Assembly: GCA_000383735.1 (NCBI GenBank)
Contig: KB912168.1
Span: 23,956-66,247 of the forward strand
Length of the DNA: 42,292 bases
Origin: Verrucomicrobia bacterium SCGC AAA164-M04
GTDB lineage: Bacteria; Verrucomicrobiota; Verrucomicrobiae; Verrucomicrobiales; Akkermansiaceae
Direction of reading: 5' to 3'
Shown here: in pieces, positions 1-6,591 of the stretch
Layout: every line of letters starts with the position of its first letter
How positions within the stretch are numbered: position 1 is the first letter of the stretch
Made by a program: the position numbers and the translations under genes
The notes under the pieces: model-generated
Seen by the model: the letters and a program-made list of their open reading frames with translations, nothing else
The model's database searches: none
What the model was told of the DNA's origin: nothing

Positions 1-75
1 TGCTAGGAATTTTCTTTTGGCGTGAGGGCCTTGAAGTCGCCTTTGGACCGGAGCGGAGGGGGGAGAAAGGGGGGT
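1..75 (+). repeat. Dispersed repeat, copy 1 (outer pair)
   Basis: First of four same-orientation copies of a ~75-bp sequence. It opens with tgctaggaatttt, passes through ttggcg and ttgaagtcgc, and ends in a G-rich tract (about 60-74). By eye it differs from copy 2 (3190-3265) at only about seven of the first 63 positions. It may continue left of the window. It lies about 135 bp past the stop of the NagB-like gene, so copies 1 and 2 bracket the whole three-gene minus-strand set. Confidence 0.85.
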
Positions 76-210
76 GTATGAAATCCCTCAACAAAATGCA
101 CGCTTCGATCAGGACAAGAGCAATTCTCGCACTGCGCCCATCAGGCGAGCGGGCGGGCAAGGATCCAGCGCATCACGCAGAGATCCTGGTTAGGGCAGAG
201 TTGGAGTGAT

Positions 211-1143
211 CTAGTGCATTTCTATCGCGCAGCTCCCAAGCCCGCCGCGGAAGTAGTTGAACTGCACCCTCGGATGGTCGGCGAGCAGGCTCATGGGGAC
301 TGCGGCATCAGCGATGCCTTTCGAGATCATGAGGGCGGTGAGGCGTTGGCCGAAGGGGTTATCGTGGGTGCCGGCTTGCCAGATCGACACTTTTTCCGCC
401 TGCCAAGTCTCGGCAGGACCGACGGTGATGGCCTGTTGTGGGACCATCGTAATGTTGCCACCGCCTGAAGTTCGGGCGTTCTGCGCCAGCGTAATGGGGT
501 GCAGTTCGACGACGCGAGTGCCAAGCCGGCGATACTCCTCCGGGGTCGGCGGGGCATCGGCGTGGGCCCCTTGGCGGCGTGGCGGATCGTTAAAGGCCCA
601 GTGTTTGATATCGCCCTGGCCTCCCTGCATGACCGCGCAGCGGACACCTTCCCAGGAGGCGCGGTAGTGCGAGACCTCGGCAGCGGGGAAATGGAGGTTT
701 GATTCGGGGATCTTTAACTTGTCGTCGATGCGGTTGAAGAGTAGTTCTCGGTCGGCACGCTCAAAGGACAAGGGGTGCGTGACGGGTACCTCTTTGCCAT
801 CGTCGCCAAGCCATTCGTCCATGCCCCAAAAGTGTGCGTTCGAGAGATCGAGCTCTAGCTCGTTGGCCAATCTCGCGACCAGCGGTAACTGCTCGGTTGG
901 ACCAATCGGGCCGCAAATCCCGATAGGATTGTCGGGTGTCGAGCGCTTCCAGGCATCGATGTATTCCAACGCTTCTGCGAGGTAGAAATCTTCGAGAGTG
1001 TCATACATTCGGACGTTGAAACCGGGGCGCGAGAGTTGCACGAGATCGCGCTCGCTCAACGCGGCGGCATCGCGAATGATTTCTTCGTCGAGTGTGGTAT
1101 AGTCCCACCAGTCGGGGGCAATGGTGCTGAGCTTCCGAGGCAT
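211..1143 (-). CDS. NagB-like glucosamine-6-phosphate isomerase/deaminase family protein
   Basis: A 310-residue protein of the glucosamine-6-phosphate deaminase / 6-phosphogluconolactonase superfamily. Seen in sequence: a phosphate-loop-like GPIGPTEQ (about residues 78-85), MDEW (108-111), which matches the MDEY active-site region of NagB, and [13 protein letters not shown] (174-186), which corresponds to the family's GGxGxDGHIAFNE. The last motif is altered (DIKH where DGH is usual), so substrate or mechanism may differ from true NagB. The start MPRKL at 1143 is preferred; an in-frame extension to 1221 would overlap the upstream PIG-L gene and adds an Arg/Ser-rich, non-conserved-looking stretch. 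It is the third gene of a minus-strand run with a deacetylase and an oxidoreductase, which suggests amino-sugar breakdown (inference). GC content is higher than in the bulk of the window. No Shine-Dalgarno is visible. Confidence 0.8.
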   Translation of the reverse strand: MPRKLSTIAPDWWDYTTLDEEIIRDAAALSERDLVQLSRPGFNVRMYDTLEDFYLAEALEYIDAWKRSTPDNPIGICGPIGPTEQLPLVARLANELELDLSNAHFWGMDEWLGDDGKEVPVTHPLSFERADRELLFNRIDDKLKIPESNLHFPAAEVSHYRASWEGVRCAVMQGGQGDIKHWAFNDPPRRQGAHADAPPTPEEYRRLGTRVVELHPITLAQNARTSGGGNITMVPQQAITVGPAETWQAEKVSIWQAGTHDNPFGQRLTALMISKGIADAAVPMSLLADHPRVQFNYFRGGLGSCAIEMH

Positions 1144-1198
1144 GGTGAAAGGTAGTAGCGAAGGTGAGCGATGGCGAGCAAGACGTGAACCAGAGCGG

Positions 1199-1987
1199 CT
1201 ACAGGCTGGCCTTGTAATCAAGGTTCACTTGATACCTATTTTGGAGCGCCTCACTTAGAGGGTCGAACTCCTCGGTACTCAGGCCGAGATGCAGATGGCG
1301 TCGCCAGCCCTCGGCGTGCTCGAAGATGCCGGACCTGGCACCGACCTCGCGCGACATCTCCTCCATGTTGGCGACATATGAGCCCATGCCCTGGCTGGCA
1401 TCGAGCCATGCCCCTTGACTGGCGTGCGCTTCGAGCGCCTGCCGTTTGGTTTCCATGACGTCGCTCGTGTCTACGTAGGAATCTGGCACGACCCTGCGCC
1501 GCAAGCCATCGCGCAGGCCGTGCGGCATGGCGTGATAGACGGCAAGTCGGTGGTCCTTGAGCGCTTGGCTCGGGGGCTCTGTGTCGAAGTTTGGCATGCC
1601 GTGGGTGAACGCGGCGGTGATGGCGAGACGCGCGGTCTCGGTATGGTCGGCCATGTAGTCGTCGGGCGAGTGAGTGAGGACAATCTCCGGACGGGTCTCG
1701 CGGATTGTCACGGCGAGGCGCTTGATCAGCTCGACGGAATAGATGATCTCCAAATCGTTACACAAGGGTCCGTGCCACTTTGCCCCGAGGATGACGGCTG
1801 CTTGCTTGGCCTCAGAGCGGCGTAGCTTGACGGTAGCTTGGGCGTCCATGGTCAACGAGCCACAACCGCCGTTGGCGAGGCAGAAGTAGTGCAATTCGTA
1901 GCCGACGCGCCCGAGCTGCAGCAACGTGCCGGCGAAGAGAAACTCGATGTCATCCGGGTGGGCGACGATGGCGATGGCAGATTTCAT
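1199..1987 (-). CDS. PIG-L / LmbE family deacetylase
   Basis: A 262-residue Zn-dependent N-deacetylase of the PIG-L/LmbE family, which removes acetyl groups from N-acetylglucosamine-type sugars. The zinc motif AHPDD is at residues 9-13, next to the first beta strand, and the second metal/catalytic segment [10 protein letters not shown] is at 106-115. Length is normal for the family, and no signal peptide is visible, so it is probably cytoplasmic. It lies between the oxidoreductase (28-bp gap upstream) and the NagB-like gene on the same strand. Deacetylase followed by deaminase is a sensible order for amino-sugar catabolism, but the substrate is not shown by the sequence. Confidence 0.88.
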   Translation of the reverse strand: MKSAIAIVAHPDDIEFLFAGTLLQLGRVGYELHYFCLANGGCGSLTMDAQATVKLRRSEAKQAAVILGAKWHGPLCNDLEIIYSVELIKRLAVTIRETRPEIVLTHSPDDYMADHTETARLAITAAFTHGMPNFDTEPPSQALKDHRLAVYHAMPHGLRDGLRRRVVPDSYVDTSDVMETKRQALEAHASQGAWLDASQGMGSYVANMEEMSREVGARSGIFEHAEGWRRHLHLGLSTEEFDPLSEALQNRYQVNLDYKASL

Positions 1988-2015
1988 AAGTTTCTGGCGA
2001 CGGAGGAGTAAGCGT

Positions 2016-3035
2016 CTACTCGCGCAGTTTCACGGGACGTCCTTCTTCAGCCGAGCGGTCGGCGGCGAAGAGAACTTCGAAGGTTTTGTATGCTTCCTCG
2101 AGCGAGGTCAGGGGCATCTCCTCGCCTTTCTCCAAAGCGGCGAAGAAGACTTCGAACTGGGTCTTGTAGGGGTGATCGCTGACGTCACCGGAATCGAGCA
2201 TCTTCATCGAGAGGGCGCTCCATTGAGCCTTGTTGGTTGCGAGCTTTGTGGAGTGAAACTTGTCATCCAAAAGACTGCCCTCACTGCCGACGAGATGGGT
2301 GTGGAAGTAATACGGCTGCAGGCAGTCGATGCAGGAGGTGGCTTTGCCGATGCGGCCGTCGGTGAGTTTGAGGATCGTCGTCGTCGTTGTGGGATACTCG
2401 TATTTGGCGAAATCTTTGTTCTTCGAAGTTGTAGCGTAAGAGGTCACCTCCTCGACCTCGCCGCCCATGCAGAGCAAGAGCGCGTCGAGCGCATGACAGC
2501 CCGCAGAAAGCAGGCTGCTGCCGCCATTCTCCTTACTGGTGTTCCAGCGGTATTGCCCATACCAAGGGCCGATGCCGTGGTAGTAGTCGACCTCGGCGTA
2601 GTGCAGGTCGCCGAGCAAGCCCTGATCGATCACCGCTTTGGTCGCGAGAAACTGGCTGGAGTAGCGGCACTCGAAGCACACGCAACAAAGGACGTTAGCA
2701 GCACGGACGGCCTCGCGGATGGCGGTGCAATCGTCGAGCGAAAGCGCGAGCGGCTTTTCAAGGATGAGGTGCTTGCCAGCCTTCGCCGCCGCGACCGCAT
2801 GGGCCTTGTGCTGACTCGGGTATGAACAAATCGACACCACCGCAATGTCATCGCGTGCGAGTAGATCGTCGATTTCTGTGTAGCTGGTGATTGCGCTGCC
2901 GTGCTTCGCCGATAGCTCGGTATCGTTTTGCGGCCGCGAAGAACAGATCGCCGTGACTTCAACGCCTTCGATGGCGTTGAGTGCGTCGATGTGCGCGCCC
3001 GCAACCCAGCCGTAGCCAACGATTCCAATTTTCAT
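2016..3035 (-). CDS. Gfo/Idh/MocA family NAD(P)-dependent oxidoreductase
   Basis: A 339-residue sugar-type dehydrogenase. The N-terminal Rossmann motif GIVGYGWVAGAH (residues 4-15) binds NAD(P), and EKPLAL (93-98) contains the conserved Lys of the family. The C-terminal half is the Gfo/Idh/MocA alpha/beta domain with AGCHALDALL near residue 178, including the His and Asp typical of the active site. It is the first gene of the three-gene set. Substrate is probably a sugar or inositol derivative, and reading it with the neighbouring deacetylase and NagB-like gene suggests an amino-sugar or glycan-derived compound (inference). The upstream 155 bp to repeat copy 2 shows no obvious promoter. Confidence 0.88.
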   Translation of the reverse strand: MKIGIVGYGWVAGAHIDALNAIEGVEVTAICSSRPQNDTELSAKHGSAITSYTEIDDLLARDDIAVVSICSYPSQHKAHAVAAAKAGKHLILEKPLALSLDDCTAIREAVRAANVLCCVCFECRYSSQFLATKAVIDQGLLGDLHYAEVDYYHGIGPWYGQYRWNTSKENGGSSLLSAGCHALDALLLCMGGEVEEVTSYATTSKNKDFAKYEYPTTTTTILKLTDGRIGKATSCIDCLQPYYFHTHLVGSEGSLLDDKFHSTKLATNKAQWSALSMKMLDSGDVSDHPYKTQFEVFFAALEKGEEMPLTSLEEAYKTFEVLFAADRSAEEGRPVKLRE

Positions 3036-3189
3036 GCGCGTAGGCTAGCGGCTCGGGCGAGTGTTGGCGAGGTGATAACAAGCTCCCTGGGCGCTGGCAC
3101 TGCCTGTTTTGTAAACTCGGGCAAGATGCCATTTTAAAGTGGCTGGAAGGGTATGCTGGAAGTGGCTATCTTTCGCAGTCCTCCCCAGC

Positions 3190-3265
3190 TGCTAGGAGTT
3201 TGCTTTTGGCGGGAAGGCATTGAAGTCGCATTTGGACCGGAGCGGAGGGGGTGAAAAGGGGGTTG
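3190..3265 (+). repeat. Dispersed repeat, copy 2 (outer pair)
   Basis: Nearly the same as copy 1: tgctaggagtttgctt, then ttgaagtcgc, tttggaccggagcggag, and a G-rich end. It lies upstream (on the minus strand) of the oxidoreductase gene, so together with copy 1 it forms a direct-repeat pair about 3.19 kb apart around one operon. Confidence 0.85.
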
Positions 3266-3397
3266 TTGGAAATTTCTAACGATCGTATCGAAATCCAAAG
3301 GTCAAAAAGAAGACAACCGGGGTAAGGTCGAGTTCATCGCTGACTACTTTTGGGACGGGGAAGTCCAGCAACTCCACGAACACTCCCGGTTCCGGAC
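3266..3397 (+). other. Inter-repeat segment with an open reading-frame fragment
   Basis: About 130 bp between repeat copies 2 and 3. On the plus strand a frame is open from about 3255 through the segment into copy 3, and its peptide includes VEFIADYFWDGEV and QQLHEHSRF. This composition looks like real protein rather than noise. There is no start in good context, and the frame stops inside copy 3. It may be the tail of a gene cut off by the repeat, or chance. On the minus strand the same bases encode the last residues of the 195-residue ORF. Confidence 0.35.
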
Positions 3398-3931
3398 TGC
3401 TAGGAATTTGCTTTTGGCGGAAAGGCCGTGAAGAGCGGAATTGGGCGGAATCATGGGGGAAAGGGGGGGGGATTGTTCGGCAACCCCATAAGATTTGCTG
3501 CGCGCCAGGAACGAAAGGTCAACTGTTTCTGCGCTTGAGTCTCCGCCAACACTTTCGATGCGGATCTTGCCGCCGAAACGTGTCATTCCGCCGTCGTAGC
3601 TTAAGTGGAGCATCACCGGGGATCCGTTACTACGTGAGGGAAGTGTCATCATCCCGATATCCGCGTCACCACCCACCACAAACGGAAGCTGCGCTGCCGG
3701 CACCACCGTCGATTTTCCAGCGTGGTCAACCACGTTCAATGCTCCGTCGGAAGCGACCGTGATTGCGCTGGGAGCACGCAGCATCCGAGCCGCTTCCTCG
3801 TAATTCTGATGGTAGAGATCGGACATAAATCCCGTTCTAGTTCTCCGCGGATGGCTGATCCAGGAGAACACTGACTGGGCTACAGCGAGGATCGCGACCA
3901 GAGCCAGAGTCAATTTTATGTGTTTGTTCAT
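3344..3931 (-). CDS. Small exported protein of unknown function, C-terminus read through a repeat
   Basis: A 195-codon ORF that I do not recognise. Residues about 5-24 form a hydrophobic signal or anchor segment (LTLALVAILAVAQSVFSW). The middle (about 35-145) has a plausible soluble-domain composition, with FVVGGDADIGMM and MLHLSYDGGM, and is not a known motif to me. The last ~45 residues are encoded by repeat copy 3 (3398-3471) and the segment beyond it and are low-quality in composition (for example SPPLSPMIPPNS). The original gene may therefore have ended sooner, with the repeat replacing its 3' end. It lies downstream of the attC-like site in the orientation expected for a cassette gene. 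No Shine-Dalgarno is seen. Confidence 0.5.
   Translation of the reverse strand: MNKHIKLTLALVAILAVAQSVFSWISHPRRTRTGFMSDLYHQNYEEAARMLRAPSAITVASDGALNVVDHAGKSTVVPAAQLPFVVGGDADIGMMTLPSRSNGSPVMLHLSYDGGMTRFGGKIRIESVGGDSSAETVDLSFLARSKSYGVAEQSPPLSPMIPPNSALHGLSAKSKFLAVRNRECSWSCWTSPSQK
3398..3471 (+). repeat. Dispersed repeat, copy 3 (inner pair)
   Basis: It begins tgctaggaatttgctttt and continues ggcggaaaggccgtgaag, then a subfamily-specific middle shared with copy 4 (gggcggaat), and ends in GGGGG-AAA-G8. It is closer to copy 4 than to copies 1 and 2. It lies inside the 3' part of the minus-strand 195-residue ORF. Confidence 0.85.
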
Positions 3932-4110
3932 TTTGTGTGGTGAATACGCGCCTAACCCTTTTTTGTTTTTTTGAATATCTCGGCTTTATGATGTCGCGAC
4001 GCGTCCGAATCGTTGTTTGAAGTCGATAGAGTTCCGATCGCCGTCCAGTATTGCGGTCGCCGGATTATTTCAGAAGTTACCTAGCTTGTCGACGCACTAG
4101 CGTATTCCTA

Positions 4111-4167
4111 GCCGAACGTTAAAAGTGAGGCGCGGCGTTAGCCGTTGCCTCCACTGCCTTGTTCGGC
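4111..4167 (-). other. attC-like integron recombination site
   Basis: This is a 57-bp imperfect palindrome, the shortest length usual for attC sites. Read on the minus strand: R'' GCCGAAC, a 5-base unpaired spacer, L'' AGTGGAGGC, a small terminal hairpin CGGC-TAAC-GCCG, L' GCCTCACT, a 6-base spacer, R' GTTCGGC. The R arms pair over 7 bp. The L arms pair over 8 bp with one extrahelical base in the 5' arm, as in known attC sites. One departure from the GTTRRRY core: the fourth base is C rather than a purine. The orientation would make the minus-strand 195-residue ORF the first cassette gene after the site. No integrase intI is in the window. Confidence 0.55.
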
Positions 4168-4176
4168 CTTGCGAAC

Positions 4177-4252
4177 TGCTAGGAATTTGCTTCGGGCGGA
4201 AAGTCCGTGAAGAACGAATTTGGGCGGAATACAGGGGGAGGAAAGGGGGGTG
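4177..4252 (+). repeat. Dispersed repeat, copy 4 (inner pair)
   Basis: It begins tgctaggaatttgcttcg, then ggcggaaagtccgtgaag (with a short CGGA/TCCG inverted pair), gggcggaat and a G-rich end with two G runs split by gaaa. It starts only ten bases from the attC-like site. Confidence 0.85.
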
Positions 4253-5090
4253 TCGCGTCCTTCTCATGAAAGCAATACTCAACCAAGGCAGCGCTGATGC
4301 CAGCATGCCAACTTTGAATGAAAATTCACAAGCTTCTTGCGACTCGGTCTTCTGGTGAGTTTTCGGGTCAGAAAATGACCTGCCATGACTTCCTCAATCT
4401 GGACGTGCACCGCGTCATGGCGAGATCAATTTCCAACGTCGAGTTTTCGTCGGTCCATGCCTTTTGCATCATCCTATCGGACTGGTCAAAGAAACGCCTC
4501 CTCCCACACGATCCACTGTCTCGAAACAACCATTTACACCCTTCGCGGCATCTTTCAGCCGGAGGCAATTGTCGAAGTCCGATCAGACCAGCGACTTGTC
4601 AATCGATGTGGCAGGGAATGTTTGGTCAGTCGTCGAAAAGTCAATCGTTCGGTGCAAGAGTGGCCCTGTTTCTTCCCCGCGCGGCCTTTCCACCGTTGTC
4701 CCAATCTGAGCTTGATCCGATTCGGCGATCTGGCAGAGCTTGCACCGAATGAGAGGAACGTGTCACCCCAGTCGCCAAGCGGACGCGGACGGAATGCCAT
4801 GCTCAGGGTTCATTTTCCGCCAAGAATGGGACAGATTTCCGGGATTCCATGAGGATTCGAGCACAATGGCCGTGTCCGCGTGCGTCACCGTGCGACACCG
4901 GCAAGACCCCGTGACGCACCAATGCCTATGAAGACGAAGATAATCGCAACATCCGAGAAAGCTCCAGACGCTCCGCCATTTTCTCGGGACAGTTTCGTGG
5001 GTTGAGACAAGCTCTTCAATCTCAGAAGTTTCGCACAAATCAGGCATGAGATGCTACACCTAGTCTCAATCCCATTTTAAAAAACCTCGA
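4253..5090. other. Region without a convincing gene
   Basis: Open frames exist on both strands here, but their translations are rich in Cys, Trp, Arg and Ser and show no family motif, start context or shared codon pattern, so none is called. The minus strand near 4890-4980 contains a short hydrophobic stretch (VAIIFVFIGIGA) that may be the decayed end of a membrane-protein gene. A perfect 9-bp inverted repeat (GTGCGTCAC at 4880-4888, GTGACGCAC at 4911-4919) lies in the same part. The region looks like degraded island DNA. Confidence 0.45.
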
Positions 5091-5091
5091 T

Positions 5092-5123
5092 GAGATAGAC
5101 AATGTTCTATCTCTATCTATAAT
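5092..5123 (+). promoter_or_regulatory. Putative promoter overlapping an 8-bp inverted repeat
   Basis: TATAAT at 5118-5123 is a perfect -10 box. TAGACA at 5096-5101, 16 bp upstream, matches TTGACA at five of six positions. A perfect inverted repeat (GAGATAGA 5092-5099, TCTATCTC 5106-5113) covers the -35 box and spacer and could be an operator. Transcription would begin at about 5130, almost at the ATG at 5131. Confidence 0.5.
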
Positions 5124-5130
5124 CATAAGA

Positions 5131-5664
5131 ATGAAATACCTTTTCATTCTTCCCATATTGATTGCGCTTATTAGTTTTTTACCGTGCCAAGATGCTAAGG
5201 CTGAAAAAACTCCCCCTCTGAAAATTAAAGCCGAACTGGAATGGAAGATCGAATTTACAAATAACCAAGGGGTTGATTTTTTCACTTTCAAGCTCAATCA
5301 AAAAGATGGGGGTGATGGACAAATGACTATTTCAACATGGCCAGTCCCCGGAGGCGTAGAACAAATCGCTTCTTCCATACAACTCATGGCAGACAGCTTT
5401 ATCGAAACGACCAAAGGAAATCCAAACCTTCAATTAAAAGAAAATAAGGTTAAAATAGAAAAAATAAAGGGGGCTGAAGTTGAGGGGGAGGTAGCCGTTT
5501 TCGAACTCAAGTTAGAAATTTTCCAGACGATGTTTATGTTCAACGATGGGGCACAGACATGGAATGGTCAGTTTACCGGGTCTAAGGAGGGATGGGAAAA
5601 GGCAAAAAAGCTTCTCGAGCAGATCACAAAAGCACCGGAGGCTAAAAAACCTGAGACCAAATGA
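5131..5664 (+). CDS. Small secreted protein of unknown function
   Basis: A 177-residue protein with a clear N-terminal signal sequence (hydrophobic core about residues 4-18, likely cleavage after AKA near residue 24). The Cys at about 19 is preceded by Pro, which is a poor lipobox, so a lipoprotein is less likely. The mature part is rich in Lys and Glu with alternating beta-type segments and no motif I recognise. The C-terminus is a Lys/Pro/Glu tail. The ATG at 5131 directly follows a strong -10 box, so the message may be leaderless. AT-rich compared with the island to its left, it marks the return to the genome's usual composition. It is convergent with the EF-hand gene. Confidence 0.7.
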   Translation: MKYLFILPILIALISFLPCQDAKAEKTPPLKIKAELEWKIEFTNNQGVDFFTFKLNQKDGGDGQMTISTWPVPGGVEQIASSIQLMADSFIETTKGNPNLQLKENKVKIEKIKGAEVEGEVAVFELKLEIFQTMFMFNDGAQTWNGQFTGSKEGWEKAKKLLEQITKAPEAKKPETK

Positions 5665-5714
5665 GGGGGGGAGGAACCTCTACTGGAACTAAACAAGACG
5701 GCCTATTTCCGAGC

Positions 5715-6350
5715 CTATCTCCCCCAAACCCTGAGATACTCAGGGAGAATGAGTTTACCGTCTGAGTTGGCATCGAAAGCTGAATATACGGCTAATGCGA
5801 GCTTCTCATCCTTAAACTTTCCACTTCCGGTAAATTCTTTTGCGGTCAGCTTTCGATCCCTATTCAAATCTGTTGATAAAAATATCGCTTTAGCTTCGTC
5901 GGTGATCACACGATTTTCGATGTTTTCTTTTTCAGAGACAAATCCATCTAAATTAGAGTCAGACGCTTTAAAAATACCAGCTCTTGACGAAGGAGTGAGA
6001 TAACGCCCGTTGTCGCCATATTCGACTGCAGAATGCCTACCATCTTTATTTTTGTCGGTGAAAGAAAATAACTGACGATAGTTTTGAAGCTCGTCTTCAC
6101 CGGGTTCAAACATCTCTCTAGATCCTAACAACTTAAGAATTTCTCGAGTTGGACGACCTGAAATTCCAGTTCTTTCTACGACAACTTCTCCTCGGGAGGC
6201 TCCATCGTGAATCGTGTCTTTTGACCCACTCTCAAATACTGGGGTCAGCTCTCTAGAGGTTAGAACACCATCACTATTTTTATCGAGTTTCAGCAATGAA
6301 CCTGTGGCTTCTTTGAGTTCTTGTTGTGAGATAATGGTCAATATTAGCAT
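5715..6350 (-). CDS. EF-hand calcium-binding protein with five loops
   Basis: A 211-residue protein with five canonical or near-canonical 12-residue EF-hand loops: DKNSDGVLTSRE (23-34), DKNKDGRHSAVE (99-110), DSNLDGFVSEKE (131-142), DLNRDRKLTAKE (161-172; the Gly at position 6 is replaced by Arg) and DANSDGKLILPE (193-204). The N-terminus (MLILTII) is hydrophobic but short, so export is uncertain. Start ATG at 6350 is chosen; a TTG codon directly before it would be the alternative. A 7-bp hairpin (6375-6391) lies just upstream. Multi-EF-hand exported proteins are common in Verrucomicrobia and Planctomycetes (general knowledge); the role here is unknown. Confidence 0.8.
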   Translation of the reverse strand: MLILTIISQQELKEATGSLLKLDKNSDGVLTSRELTPVFESGSKDTIHDGASRGEVVVERTGISGRPTREILKLLGSREMFEPGEDELQNYRQLFSFTDKNKDGRHSAVEYGDNGRYLTPSSRAGIFKASDSNLDGFVSEKENIENRVITDEAKAIFLSTDLNRDRKLTAKEFTGSGKFKDEKLALAVYSAFDANSDGKLILPEYLRVWGR

Positions 6351-6374
6351 CAAGAGCTTTCAGGACAGGGAATT

Positions 6375-6391
6375 GCCATGTGAAACATGGC
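6375..6391 (-). promoter_or_regulatory. Short perfect hairpin upstream of the EF-hand gene
   Basis: GCCATGT and ACATGGC pair over 7 bp around a 3-base loop, ending about 25 bases before the EF-hand start codon. It could be an operator or an RNA structure in the leader. No -10 or -35 pair is obvious next to it. Confidence 0.3.
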
Positions 6392-6537
6392 TGAGCTCTT
6401 TGAAGATGTTGACTAAATTGAACACTTTTTGTGTATCCACCAAGCCTGTAAGGTTAGCGAATCATGTGTTGAAAATGAAAAATAAACGCACTTCCTCACT
6501 CATTCTATATTCCTGAATCAACCCCCGTTATAAAGAA

Positions 6538-6565
6538 ATGCCCGGGCGGTGATCCGGCCGGGCAT
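6538..6565 (-). terminator. Rho-independent terminator after the DUF3500 gene
   Basis: The inverted repeat ATGCCCGG / CCGGGCAT (8 bp, GC-rich) lies 27 bp past the DUF3500 stop. On the minus strand it is followed by a T-rich run (TTTCTTTAT). This ends the mgtE-DUF3500 transcript. Confidence 0.65.
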
Positions 6566-6591
6566 TAGTTCGGGATGACTAAGACTTGTCC

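Noticed and set aside
3315..3391. Nested inverted repeats with outer arms AACCGGG/CCCGGTT, resembling a second attC site
   Set aside because: The inner pairs are short and broken and the required GTTRRRY/RYYYAAC cores are missing; it overlaps coding frames, so chance is likely.
3950..3956. A perfect attC-type core GTTAGGC (minus strand) just before the 195-residue ORF
   Set aside because: No complementary GCCTAAC partner or L arms were found within 160 bp upstream, so it does not make a complete site; it may be a worn remnant.
4318..4852. Plus-strand ORFs of 144 and 155 codons
   Set aside because: Two frames overlap each other and the reverse strand is open as well; the peptides are Arg/Ser/Cys-rich with no motif, typical of non-coding GC-rich DNA.
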